NCBI RefSeq assembly: GCF_040958095.1
Contig: NC_091219.1
Coordinates: forward strand, 25,205,702-25,269,701
DNA length: 64,000 bases
Direction of reading: 5' to 3'
Source: Procambarus clarkii
Taxonomy: Eukaryota > Arthropoda > Malacostraca > Decapoda > Cambaridae
Below the pieces are notes generated by a model that saw only the letters and a list, made by a program, of their open reading frames with translations, had not been told where the DNA came from and made no database searches. The position numbers and the translations under genes are program-made. Of this stretch, positions 1 through 13,100 are shown piece after piece (position 1 is the stretch's first letter; every line of letters starts with the position of its first letter).

Positions 1-397
1 CTTGTCTTGTATGTGATGATCTAGAATGGATGGTGGCAGCATTTCGTCTTCTACTACCTACTCTTCTACTATCTACTCTTCTACTTCTACCTATCTACAC
101 CTCTCCCTCCACCCCTCTCTAAACTCTCACTTTCAACTAATGACCCTCCTCGCTCCTCCCACCTCCCTACCTCTCACCCCAAACCCTCACTCATTACTTC
201 ACTATTCATTTCTTTCCTTTCGTTTTCTCTTATACGTTGGTGGCAGTGAAAGGTATTCTAGAGTTCTCTCTAGAGTTTTGGGTAACTGATCAAGTTAAGG
301 CGCCTTGTAGTCTTAGCACCTAGGTAGTCAAATACTTAGGTTACAAGGTGTTGAATGAGAGCGGTTGCCTTAGGAACTTTGGGAGTGCGCTAGAATA

Positions 398-508
398 GTT
401 AGCTAATTGGGGACGGGATAACGGACTAGAGAGAGCCGTTTCCCCCGGCCTCGTTAGTTAACTGGGGGGTGGAATAATGGACAAGATAGAGCTATTTCCC
501 CCACCCCC
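398..508. repeat. Imperfect 55-bp tandem duplication
   Basis: Two adjacent copies (398-452 and 453-508) both start GTTAG(C/T)TAA(T/C)TGGGG and end in a run of C after a GAG(A/C)..GTTT or CTATTT core. They differ at roughly a fifth of positions by eye, so the duplication is not recent. Confidence 0.6.
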
Positions 509-3500
509 GTTACACCTGCACCTTCCCACTTAACAGCCCAGCCACTGCCTATGCATCTGCGAGCCAATACCATCAGAACCTTGAGCAGCAGAGAAGGATG
601 GGAAACCAGACAAAGATTTACAGGCCCAAAAAATTACTGACCAAACTAGGAGGAGCACCAACAATTAGTGTGTGTACATGTAGAAAGAACTAACACACAA
701 AATCCTTTTCATAAAATTAGAAAGAGCTCTCTCCCTCCCTGCTAGGTAAAAAAGGAGAGTGCAAATTCCTATATCATAAACAAGCCACTGCCTCAATAAG
801 CTGCCGAGCCACAAAGCTCAGCCAAGACTGGCATCCATCTTTGGCAGACTTCGCACACCTGTGAGTCAAAAAGCCATGAACGTAACAAAATGCATGTTGG
901 GGGGGGGGGGGAGGAGACAAAGAGAATGACATACCAGGATCATAAAACACAGATTTACATACCTGGAAACTGCTAACTGCAGATTCAGGCTCTGGATAAG
1001 ACCGGGTTATCTTTATAACGTCAAAAAGTAGTTACATGGTACACATACCTTCCTGAAGACAACCTAGGTTAGTTCCCAGGATGGGAGGCTAGCCAGAAAT
1101 ATAATTGGCTGGCTCTCACCTAAACTCAATACCTATTAATGAGAATAGCCACAGAAAATGCAAACAAAAACAATATCTTCATGGTCCTCAATACATAACA
1201 CCTGGTACCGAGTTCAGCACACGGCCATCCAACCAAGACTGAATGAGCACCTCAGTATGAAACGCACAGAATTTATCCATCTGAGACTTCTGTCCATGCT
1301 GGGTTGAGTCTCGATAAGCACCAGGCATAATGAGCTAACCTTCCATCTGGTGGTAATTGGGTTAATTACATGTCAATTCATTAGGTTAAGAGCAAATTTT
1401 GGTGAATTATGAATTGCCAAGATTTGCTAAAATAAAAAAAAATTCAATCAAGTTGAAGAATGCCTTGTTCATTATAATGAATGGTTACCTCATGGTTGTC
1501 TGAAACATTCTCTGAGCTGCCAAAACCCCATTAATAGTTGAATAAGACCATTTGCGAATATATTGTGGTTTGCTCCCTAGGACTACTCACTCTAGCTACA
1601 TCCAGGATTCATCAAGCATTTACGCATCCACTTCCAAAACCTGTACATCTTTCAGCATTCATGGCAGCTTCATTTACATTCATTAAGTAGTTTATGAGCT
1701 TCAAGGCTTCACAATCCAAGATTGTTATAAACAACCTCAGTGTGCTTCTGAGCTCAAACTATTTAATAAATGTAAGCTAAGGTGTTATGATTGAGGAAAG
1801 ATTTTAACCCCGTCCACGCATACAAAGATCCAAGCTCGTTAATCCAGCTGCCAAACCCCGTTTAAGAATGAAAAATGGTTTGCACACGACTCGCAACTGA
1901 TAATGTCCGAACACTTTCAGAACAAGTGCTTCGCTCACGTCCTCTGTTCGAACTACAATTCTATAAATGCTTCACCCACGTACAGTACTTCAAATTCAAA
2001 TAATCACTAACGGAACCTAAACCCCTAACCTATGCCTAATTATACATAGAATTTTTATTTATAAGAATATTAATTTACATACATACGAGAACAAACCAAT
2101 TTTGAATACACATTATGTTAAAATTAATGAATGCATCTGGGGAAGGACGGCCGCTGCTTTAAACAGCCTAGTGTGAGGACGAGTTGAAGATGGGTCGAGC
2201 AAGTGGTTTGTCCGAACAAGTCCAGTGCACAAGGCCAAGAAGCTACGGCGGTAAATCAACGCGGAAACCCCATCATTTTCATATTTACTGCTGTATTATT
2301 TATTTTAGCACTCTTAAGTCTTGAACATAAATAGTAACAAATTAAACCAAAAAAGTAGTCACTTAATTTTATACACACTGTACTATATTGTCCTGAATAA
2401 AATTTTTACAAGACATATAATACTGTATATATATATTATGTACAAAACCTGCAAGAGGCAAGTGTGAATGCTTAGTGTGTGGAGGGTAATTTCTGATCAA
2501 CCACATGGGGATCAAATTTCTTTATACAAGCCAGATGTTTGCTAAATATTTACAGGATGTAGGAACTTTCTACACAATAGGGCCCCAGGTCAAATATTGC
2601 ACTGATGGACCAAATCATGCTTTTTGTCCAGTTGAATATCAGAACAAAAAGGTTAAGGAATTGAGTACGAGATTGAGGCAGTGCATGTGTGTAGGGAAAG
2701 GAAATCATTTCCATATACAGTAATGACTTAACGACTATTTAGCTAGGCATGCCCTTCATTCTCTATCATCACAATTACGAACACGATCCAAAATATCAGT
2801 CCCAGTGTTAACCAACCCTTTGCTATGGCTACATACAAGCATTACCCACCCCCACATTTGGTGGCTTGCTCCTGTAAACACCGCAGCATTAAGATCTGCT
2901 TTGGGATAATTTTTAATTTATATTGTACATGGTTTTGCTTACCTAATACTGGCTCTCTGGTTTCTGAGGCACCAGAAACTGCCAAATAATTAATCTTAAA
3001 GCCCATTTATGAGCATTTACACACCTGTTATTCTACTTTAAAAGACCAAACGATAACCTGAAAAATGAGAAAATAAAAACTTACATTTGATAAACAAATT
3101 TGTCTGACATTTGGAAGAATCGCATGTAGTCACAGCAAACCAAACTTTTACAACTTTAATTTCAAATTTTTCTTTTTTTCTTTTTTTATATTAAATGTTA
3201 AAGTTTCAACAAATTATTGGAGTCTATTTGAAGAGCTAGTGAAAGATTTTGTGGCTTCGTTACATCCAACAATCCAGGTTCCATTGGTTTGTTTTTAAGG
3301 CCCATGTGGAAGGTCACCAGAGACTGACCCAATAAGATGTGAACTTACCCGTTGTAAGTTTGAGTACACACACAAAGACACACACACACATGAACAATGA
3401 AGTACATATCAAATATAATGAAAACAATTACAAAAAAAAAAAATTATTAAAACAAAGAAACACCTTTAGATCTATACATTATAATTATTCTCTTGTCAAG

Positions 3501-3604
3501 AAACAAATGTAAAACACAGTTTATCAGCATGATAATGAACAAATAATGAAAAATGATAAGTTATGAAAGCATAAAATAAGGAATAAAAAAATATGGTGAG
3601 GAGA

Positions 3605-3668
3605 GTGCAAAAATCAATAAGTAAGTAATTATCAAAAGAAGGCACCAAACCGGGAAGGCTATGTAGCA
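3605..3668. repeat. Dispersed repeat, copy 1 (AATTATCAAAAGAAGGC family)
   Basis: About 50 bp around GTAATTATCAAAAGAAGGC followed by ACCAAACCGGGAAGGCTATG recurs in reverse orientation at 42246-42310 and, more diverged, at 44033-44085. A dispersed interspersed repeat; class not determined. The following bases (to about 3780) can be read as a weak PRWVRHAERM-like LINE reverse-transcriptase tail. Confidence 0.55.
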
Positions 3669-4182
3669 CCGCAAAAATCAATAAATGGCAACACTGAGAG
3701 CATACCGAGATGGGTTAGGCATGCTGAAAGAATGAAAAGATGGGTCGACTGTCAAAAAGAATTAGATGGTAGACATGGGTAGACACGGTGCAAGTGAGCA
3801 CCTCAGGAGGAGTAGAGCGAGTATGAAGAGCACACAGACAAGGGAACAAGGCTGGGCAGAAGAAAGTTTGTAAGAGCGTGGATCTATTTATTTTAAATGA
3901 ATATGACGTGTTAGCACTGCACACCTGGTCTTATGAAGCAGTGAATTGCTGCTGTGAATGACTGCTGGAATGATGAACTGCAGTGCTTGTACATTTATGT
4001 TGGAACATGATGTGTTGCGACAAGATCCAATGAATGGAGGGGGAGGCCTTTTTAGCATTTTATAAATATATATACAAACAGTGCAGTACTTGCCTTTCAT
4101 TTTCCTCTCTCCAGAATGATGCCTCCCACCCCAATGAAATGGAAAATTATCATTTTCCCCAAACAGTAAAATGAGTAGTTAC

Positions 4183-7100
4183 CTGGCAATGACGATGCAG
4201 AACATCAAGGGCAGCAATAAAAAACTCGTGAGCATCTTGTTGCTCGTACCCTGCCAAGTGTCTGGCGTGAGTCCATATGAGATGTAGTAACTTGTGGAGG
4301 ATTAGAGGAGCTTTGTTCCCACTGTAAAACTAAAATGAAAATAAAGTTTATATAGTACTAAACAATTTAAATACTGTACTTTAATAATTGTGTTAGCGAA
4401 AAATAAGTTACTAGACCTTCATAACTACAACAAAATGAAAGTTCCTTCCAAAAACCCATTTGAACTAGGAATTATGAAGTCTCATTTCTCAATGTGGGCG
4501 TCGTCTCTCCCCATTCCCCCCTGTTCACTTGTGTTTATATATGGTCTAAAGTGACTTTACTTTGTGTATTTCAAAGCCACTTGAGTAAGAGCTACCTATG
4601 AATATATTCACTAGAATACACCAGATGGGAAGGAGCAAAGGTAGGCCACATAGTCCACGCTTAAGAGCCACTGCCCTGGATAGTATAGTATCCAGGATCT
4701 GTCTTGTATCCTTTGGCCAAAAAGAGAGGCTACAAAAGCCCTTCAGGTTAAAGCACACAGTCCTCCCTTAACTATATAACAGCGGTGTCGCTAGAGGTCC
4801 CGAGGTTCACAGATCCACCAGTGCTAAACACGTTGCAGATTGTCATTGCTGGTATGCAAGACTTATTGCAATTCTTTCTCCTCTCCTATTTAACCTCTAA
4901 TCCATGGTTTGAAAGGCGTTGGCACTTCAACAGACCATGGCAGCCATCTAGTAACCATTACCATCATATATCTGCACAAAACCTAGCCAAGTCTATCCTG
5001 CACACCACTAAACATAACTACAGTAATTTGAGACAAGTGCAGGTGATTTGTCATCATCTTTGATTTTTTCTAGTCTCTGCTAAAAACCACCTCACTGCTT
5101 GTCAGGCTCATTCTACTCGTGATCGTCTTATAAATCATACAAAGTGCAAAAAGCTTCAAATTCAACAGGCCACACAGTAAAAAAAAATTTTTTTTTTTAG
5201 CCCATAAGGTAATAAACCCATGGAATCGCCTACCCACCAAAGCAATAAATAGCAAGACAGTATCCAGCCCTATGTATCAATATAAAACTAGAAAATATCC
5301 TTGGGAATTATGAGAGTACCTTAAAAATCACTTGCTTCCTATCCCAGTCAAAGTCATTAGAGATGGAAGCGCTTGGGTAAATTATAGGTCCAACTCGTTT
5401 CATGATTACAGTGAATCTTTTGCCACAGTTCTGGACATTTCCAGCACTTTTTGGAGGATAAGGCACATACAGTATCTTTTTTCTCAGTTTCCAAACTTTG
5501 ATTTTACATTCTCCCTGTGCAATTACTTCTAGCTCACTCTTAGATAAATTGTCAAGGTTTAGCATGTTAAATACCAAAGAATCAGAAAAATTTCATACTA
5601 AGGCAATTTGGTAATCATGATACCTGGTTGAAAATATGATACAACTATATAACTTAGTTTGAATGGTTGTGAACTATGGGTTCTGTAAAATGCCTGACCT
5701 AGATAAGCTGAAGTGAATGTGGAGGAAATTATCTAGGCATAGTTTTGATGTACAGGTGCATCCGCGCACACTATGCAACTTACGGCTTGGCCCGATACTC
5801 GTATCTACACCATAAGAAATAATTCGGAGAAATGGTTTCCTCATGTTGGGGAGAGCAGCCTGTATTTAGGCACATCTAGGTCCTCCTAAGCCAACTACTT
5901 ATCTTTCCAAGATGTAATGAAATTGTCTAAATCCTGGGTACCTATTTTATTGACTGGTAAACAGAGGGCATCAGGTGAAAGGAAGCATGCCCAAGCATCG
6001 CTATCCTACTTTGGGAATCGAGCCCAAGATCTCTAATTGTGCAACGGCAATGTAGAGCAACCAACCAACCAACCAACAGCATTATAGAATAAAATAATGT
6101 TGGTATAGAAAATGGTGATGCACCCTCCCCTCCCCCCCCCCCCCTAGCTAGATACTTTGTATTTTTAAGAGTATTTGATCCAGGTTAGCCTCAATCTGCT
6201 GCTGATATTGAACTGAGGGTATATTTTATAATCTTCTAAAGTTCTTTATGCTACTTTGTATCTCCTCAAGATACATTATCTATGTAAGGAAATTCTCACA
6301 TTTTCTTTAAGCTAGAGTATATTTTTGGCCTCTAATGCCACATTTCACATTATATGCAATATGTTTCATGTTTTTCACAGACTAATCAAACTACTTCAAG
6401 TTAAAAACCAATTGTAAATGTAAACATTTCTTAATTTATCAATAAAAATGTCTCGTCTCTCTCTCGCTTCTTCTAGTATCTCTCGCTCCTCTGCCAGCCT
6501 CACTCATCTCATCACTTAGATACCTGTAGTTAACTTTCATGAATGATGCCGCTTCCTTAGTTACTTTTCATCCTTCTTATCTTCATTCTACTTGCTTGGG
6601 TTAAAAATTTAGCAGTCATTTGTCTACCAGCTCTTTCAATTTCTTAAGGTCTTCCTGTAACTTTTTTTTTTTGTAATAGATGGGTACAGGAGCAAACTAC
6701 TTACTGAATTTTGTTAGCAGCCCAAGAGCTTTCTCCTTCTCATAGGTCATAGCAAGTCTTATCCATTAGTTTTCCCTGGAACAAGACCTACCAGTCTGTT
6801 AGCAGCTGCCTACCCAATTACTACTAGGGTGAACTGTGATGAAACAGGCATGGATTGACACCTAGTAAATCCTCCCAGGCCTGAACTCAAACCCAGATCA
6901 AATCACTTTGTGAAGCACAGGGTGTTACCACTACAAAACTAGGGAAAGCTCTACAGCTTTTCCCAAGAATTTACTTAAGTCAATTTTTAATGGTCTGTAG
7001 ACATAATACATAGGAAATCCCCCCCCCCCTTTTTTTTTATAGAGTATTAGATAAATTCAAAGTAGCAACTTGCTACGACAAAGCCTAGCGGGATTTCATT

Positions 7101-10100
7101 TCCAGTCTCCCATGTCCTGATATTGCTTCTATCCATGTTCGTTTCCCATTCACTAGATACTTTCATAGAAAGTTGTATGTCTTGAGTGTAATTCCATTGT
7201 ATGCACTGTGCATCTGGAGTGATTTTAATCTGGGATAATTCCTAAATTTGTTGAGGTAGAATGCCGAGGGTTTGAAAAAATTGTATACAAGTATGGTATG
7301 ATTAGTTTATATTAGTTCATAAATTGTTCTATCCTAATTTTGTAGTATAAATTGTGCCAATATTTCGTCTTGTTGTTTTAATGGGCGACTACACTTTTTC
7401 CAATATATATATCACCTTTCAAATTTTAAGCTACATGTTAATGCATTTTATGCCAAAAATATGTTTCATTTAGACTTACATACACCGGATTAGCTCAGCG
7501 ACTATTGTAACAACAACAGTGATTTATTAAATCATTGATAAACGTAGCTTTTAAACATAAATCTGGCGTATACAACATAATTTAGTTTATTACATGTTAA
7601 TGATATTATTACAACACCCTTAGCTAAATGAAAGTACGGTACTGTAAATTTGTGAAATCAAACCCAACTATAAATTTACAATCATTTATGAATAAAGCAT
7701 TTGAATCTGCATTGTAACTTACCAAATTGTAGCTGCAGAACACAGCTATATTCATGGTGTTCCACCTTCATAATTTTTTTTCAAATTTATAATTAAAACT
7801 AGTGGCAGTTTTCATCATTAGCTAATCTCGTGATGGTTCTTCCATCTCCCATTATATTACAGAAGATGCATAATGATATTCTTTCTACATCTGTTTCTTG
7901 ATTTATCTCCTAATTTAATTTGGGGTAGGCAATATTAAAAAAAATCCAACATTCCCCAACCATCATTGTTGCTTGTGAGAGTAACCATGTTCCTTTTCCC
8001 TGTCTGATATCATTAAACTCCAGTTGCAGACACACTAGGTAAAATGGGCATTTATTCTTGAGTGGTGCATGGCAGTGGCCAGGCTACTGGAACACAAGTT
8101 TTAGGCCCTAGGCTAAGCATTAGAACAATTAAGATATTCAACACTAGGTACTGTCCAGTGACCCAATTTGTCTATCGCTGCACACACTGTTCGATTGGCG
8201 GCAGACGTGCACACCAGTTCACAGTACTTCAGCAACTTCAAGTTGTGGTTTGGCTAATGTAATGTCTTCTTTAGCCTTCCCTTGTTGGTAAACAGGACTG
8301 GGTTTAAGCCAACCCAAGGGGTCTGTACTTAGGTGACCAAGCTACTCTTACCTTGTGTCGAGGGAGCAGACCTGGTAACCCCTTGTTCCACTTGTGGTAT
8401 CGACTGGATTTTTTCCTCTTTACTGTTGGCAGCGTCATTCGACAATATGGGAGTGGAATAATTATGCCTGGTGTGCCAGGAATCCACTGAATTCTTTGAT
8501 GCCTTTCATTTTCTGGATTTCCAAAGTTAGACCCAAGGGGGTTATCACTATAGAATTTGTGGTGTGCGAGATATATGGGTCAAATCTTTATATTGGCACA
8601 AGGCTTAGTCCATCATTAGAGTTTAGCCTAGTGCCAAAATTTCAGCTTTGGCTTTTCAGGTTTCCCAATTTGGCCTCCTCAACATAGGGTCCTTTAAATT
8701 TAAGACAATCTGGCCTATTCTTTTTGATTACCACAATTTGATATATCTGGGGGCCCCTGCACCCCCCCCCCCCCTTTTAGCTCTTAATCCAGCCCTGCTT
8801 GGAATCATCATCTGTCCGCAGGATGAGAATGAGTGTTGTCTGTTCTTCAAAACATGAGAAAGATTCTAAACTACCAGTGCAGTAAACAAAACTCGTTCAA
8901 AAAACCAGTTCGATTGCACACCACATCTTCCACGGAAAGGAATATTTCTATGCCAAGAAGACTGATCCACTAATCATAAGTCTTACACCTGTATCCCACC
9001 TGTTGCTCAATGTAGAGGACTCGTCAGTGCCCAAGCTACGAGGTCTGGACAACCTAGACTGCCAGATCATCCCTAGGCCATGCAAAAAAATGTAAACACT
9101 AAAATGCCAAAATCCAGGAAATATTTATTAAGTGCTAAATCATACAGGAATATCAAATAATGACATTGTAGGTGAGCTGCATGAAGGGAAACTAATAAGA
9201 GGAATGTAAATATTAACATACCACAGTCTAGTAATAAAAAAAAAAAAGTTGAAGCTAAAGCAATGCAGAAGTCGTACAGTGATCATAATGCAGCAGCTGC
9301 AGCGTCAGGATCTGCGGGATGGCACAAGAAATTTACCAACAATGAACCAATTATTCCATCCAAAGGACAATAGAACAGACACATACATGTATCATCAGTT
9401 TAAGGAAACAGGTTTACGGGTTCCAGAAGGAAATGGAGAAAGACTCGAGACAACAAATATTATCCAATATAATGCATGCAGTCACAATTTCCAACCCAGA
9501 AACTATGCTTTCCCATTATTGAAGATAGGAAGCCAATTAGACTTATCAAGGTTCCCAAGGCCAACAACAAGATCTAAGCCACAAATTTTTACTCGTCTCC
9601 CGAGTGCCTATAACTTCTCACCCAGCCTGGAAACCTAACTCGGGTCAAGATGCAAGCAAACCATTAACCACATTGGATACAAATTTGTCAAAATTAACAA
9701 GTCAAAAAAATTTATCCACTGCAAGTAATTCTCACATGAGAGTACTACAGAGCAGGTTAGCCAGAGACGTGGGGATAGAGGGTGGGGGGATGTACATCAT
9801 GACCACCGGCAATCAACGTTACACCAGACACAAGCGTGATGCCATTTCTCTGTTCCCTCTTCTATAATCAAGCCTAGTTGATGGCCATAACTTCCCATTT
9901 TTGGAACGTGTTGAATATCCAGTACTGCAGTCTTTTTTTAATCCTAAACAAATGCCCATAACTAAGATTAGCCACTGCACAATTGCAAAGTAAATCAAGT
10001 GGAGGTGGCTAACAAACTATTGTGAATCAAGTTCAGACAAGCATGGAGTCACCCCACACAATAACAGTGAAGTGCTCCAACTGATGTCATAAAATATGTA

Positions 10101-13100
10101 AACAAGACTCGCAAAGAGGTCTTCACTACTTCACTCAAAAGAGTGAAGTACTATGACATTTCCCTGACCAATACAGGACTGCCATACTAAGAAAACTATC
10201 AGGTTGCTTACTGCCGATCCAAAATGACTGCTGCTCCAACGAAGTTAGGGGTCACAAATGACACGGAAATATGTTGGACAACACTTCTTGAAACTACAAA
10301 CCTTGTTGAAAATACACGTGATGTTATTACAATGATGGCAACATAGGACAATGCACGTGTACCGTCATTTGTCAAAGTAGTACATAATGTACTAAAACTA
10401 AACAAAATACACAAGTGTTATTGAAGAATTTAAAGAATTGTACTCCTAGGATATAATGCTTAACCTAATAAGAATAATGCACTTTTGTTCAGGATATTTA
10501 CACATTTATTATTTGAACCTTATATTAAATATGACTTACGTTATCTTGTGTGAGCCTTGTGTAGCCATTATAAATGCAAACCTACATATAAACAAAACCT
10601 AATAAATTTCAGAGCCAGAGCCATAAATTAAATAGACCCATGCACCAAGATTAAGAGTAATATTTCAAACAAATGGTCGCCATGTTGGAAAATGGCTGCT
10701 TTTCCAACTCTGGAAAAAATCAACAAGTTATTTCGGTAAATATTTTTGCATCTCGGGTATCTTTTCCACAACCAAATTTGTTGTTTGTATCACTAAATCC
10801 ACAGTTTATTAACTATCTGCTACAATACTTACCAGGCCATTCATTGCCTCAGCCACATTCCATCTTTAACACCATCTGCTCTCAACTTCCTTTGCCAATA
10901 ATTATCTTTTATAAATACCATAGCCAGGTATTTAATCAATTCCCAATTTCCTTCACTCTCCACATTATTTTTCCCCACATTCACATTTAGCAATCTTCAA
11001 ATGAACACAAAAAATCTTTCAGTTATGAACATTTTTCTGCTACACCTGCATAACTTAAAAACTATCATAGCCTATATTCCTATCATACACTGTGGGTTTC
11101 CATGCTTCTCTCAATATTCTTGCCACCCTGACCACATACCAGTACTTTATAAATATATTAAACTGCCATTGGGGCATTACACAACCCGGGAAGATGTGTA
11201 TACTGTATATATATAACCACACCTATTTCCGTACACCACTTAACAATGCTACTAGCTTCCCACCTATAATTTTAACCACAATTTATCCAAAGATCTAACT
11301 TAGTGCCTTAATACACAACTAATACAGTACACCTCAAAAGAACAGAAAATGTAAATCAGTTTGGATTTCTACTAGCAGAAATATTTTTAAGTGACAATTT
11401 GAATTCGCTCCCCATCTCATTGTATATAATAACCTTACACCTGCAGGAAAAGTAATTAATATTTTCTAAAGACATGCAAGAGAAATGTGTTCAATATAAT
11501 GGAATAATATAAAAGCAGCACTATTATCAATATTCAAAATCAAAACATTCAATCTTTTTAAAAATAAAAAATGACATTGTACACACCTCCTGGAAGAGTC
11601 TAGAAATTTCGCAGACTAAGCAGCGTGTCGCATCATTATTAAACTGACACACGTGCTTGTCTGAGAGGAAGTAGTCTCTAAGCAATGGGGTGTGCGTCAA
11701 CGCCTGGATAATGCAGCTCATAAAGCACGTGTTGCCTAGATTGATCAAACCACGAAGCCCTGATAGAAGACGAGCATAAAGTGAAAACAATTAATGGATT
11801 ACAGTATAAGCACACACACAAATATAAGCTATTTTGTAAGAGATGAGTATTATTAATAATCATCCTTTTATATTTCCATCAAATACCGCAATGATGAGTT
11901 ATCGCTTTAATTTAATGTTATTTAACTAGCAAATTATCGCTTCAGCAAAAAAAAAAAAAAAAAATCTTTGGTCCAATGAAATGTACCAACTACTTGGCAT
12001 ATGTTTAGTAAGTTATCTATAATAAACTCTTACATAACCTCAATATACAATGAATAAAAATCAATTCTAGAATTCAATTTTTTCACAACAAATGGTCACC
12101 TTCTGAACTTTGACAAACAATTCTGATTTTTTACAATCGCTTCTAATTGAACAACTATTTATAGTAAGTTATCAAAAGTGAAATGCATTACCTGAAAACT
12201 ATTTCAAGACTTTGCCTCCCATCAAAGGGTGTGGTTTTTCATTTATATCTTGTGCTCTATAACAAGTGGAAGGCCCAGCTATTCATGTGGAGTGTGGCAC
12301 ATTTCATGAATGCCTTGTGTACCACATTTAATTAAAGGGTAGAGCAATCTACATATGATAACCGTTTTGTAATACCTCGGAGAAGCTTTGCCAAGAAGCT
12401 TCGGTCTTACAAAATAGATGGCCAGCAATGGCTATACTCTCCTGCCTAAGCCTACTATGCCGCACTTAAAGGAGATAATGCAATATCCTTTGCAAGCTTG
12501 AGTTTTGGCACACCAATCATGTGTCTAGATAATGCCTTTCCCTTTCCAATCCTTAATATATGGTCTTAAAACATTTTTATTACAAACTGCAATGAAACCT
12601 AGTGTTTCCAATTTTATCATTTAAATGTAATTTATTTATATGTACTGTTACTGTATTAAAATAAAGTGCCAAGACAAACCTATAGTTGAGTTTGCAGTGG
12701 GTCTTCGTCTTTTAGGATGCGCCTGAAGGAGTGTAACTTCCACGGCATCAGGCTCCCATGCTCTGTACTCGGTGTCTAACCCAAGTGATCTGCGGGACTT
12801 TTCCTTGCATGCCTGAGCAATGCGACCAACCTCCAGGTCATAAACATAATCACCGCACGCCATACACAAAATCTGACCTTGCTCTACTTCCACAACTGAA
12901 ATGCCATTGTACTGCAATTACAATCATTATAAAAAGTATACTAGAAATTCCTATTTAGTTTAAACTGTCCAGTAAGGGAAAACAGCCAAGCTCTTGACTT
13001 TCAGAAGAAATATTCAACACATTTTACAAATGAATTTTACAGTGTAATGTTTTTCACAATGTCAAATTACATTAAATTTGCCTTCGGTGTATGATAGTGT

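Larger units (their letters stand above)
1..4182. other. Gene-free stretch, probably intron or flank of the USP22-like gene
   Basis: No coding exon recognised on either strand. Contents: a (TCTAC)-rich tract at about 45-105, an imperfect 55-bp duplication at 398-508, a G run near 900-911, old repeat fragments near 1650-2000 that resemble the inside of the foldback MITE seen at 45551, and a dispersed repeat at 3605-3668. Because the USP22-like gene must continue to the left, most of this is probably intron. Confidence 0.5.
4330..11586. other. Large intron of the USP22-like gene
   Basis: About 7.3 kb, bounded by phase-matched acceptor and donor sites. Besides the LINE and SINE relics listed separately it contains C runs at about 6130-6145 and 8761-8775 and an open frame at 9249-9638 (129 codons) with no recognisable domain and no codon or motif support, which I do not call a gene. 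Confidence 0.6.

Noticed and set aside
9249-9638. 129-codon open frame in the large USP22 intron
   Set aside because: No recognisable motif, no homolog recalled, ordinary for chance in 7 kb; starts at an A-run.
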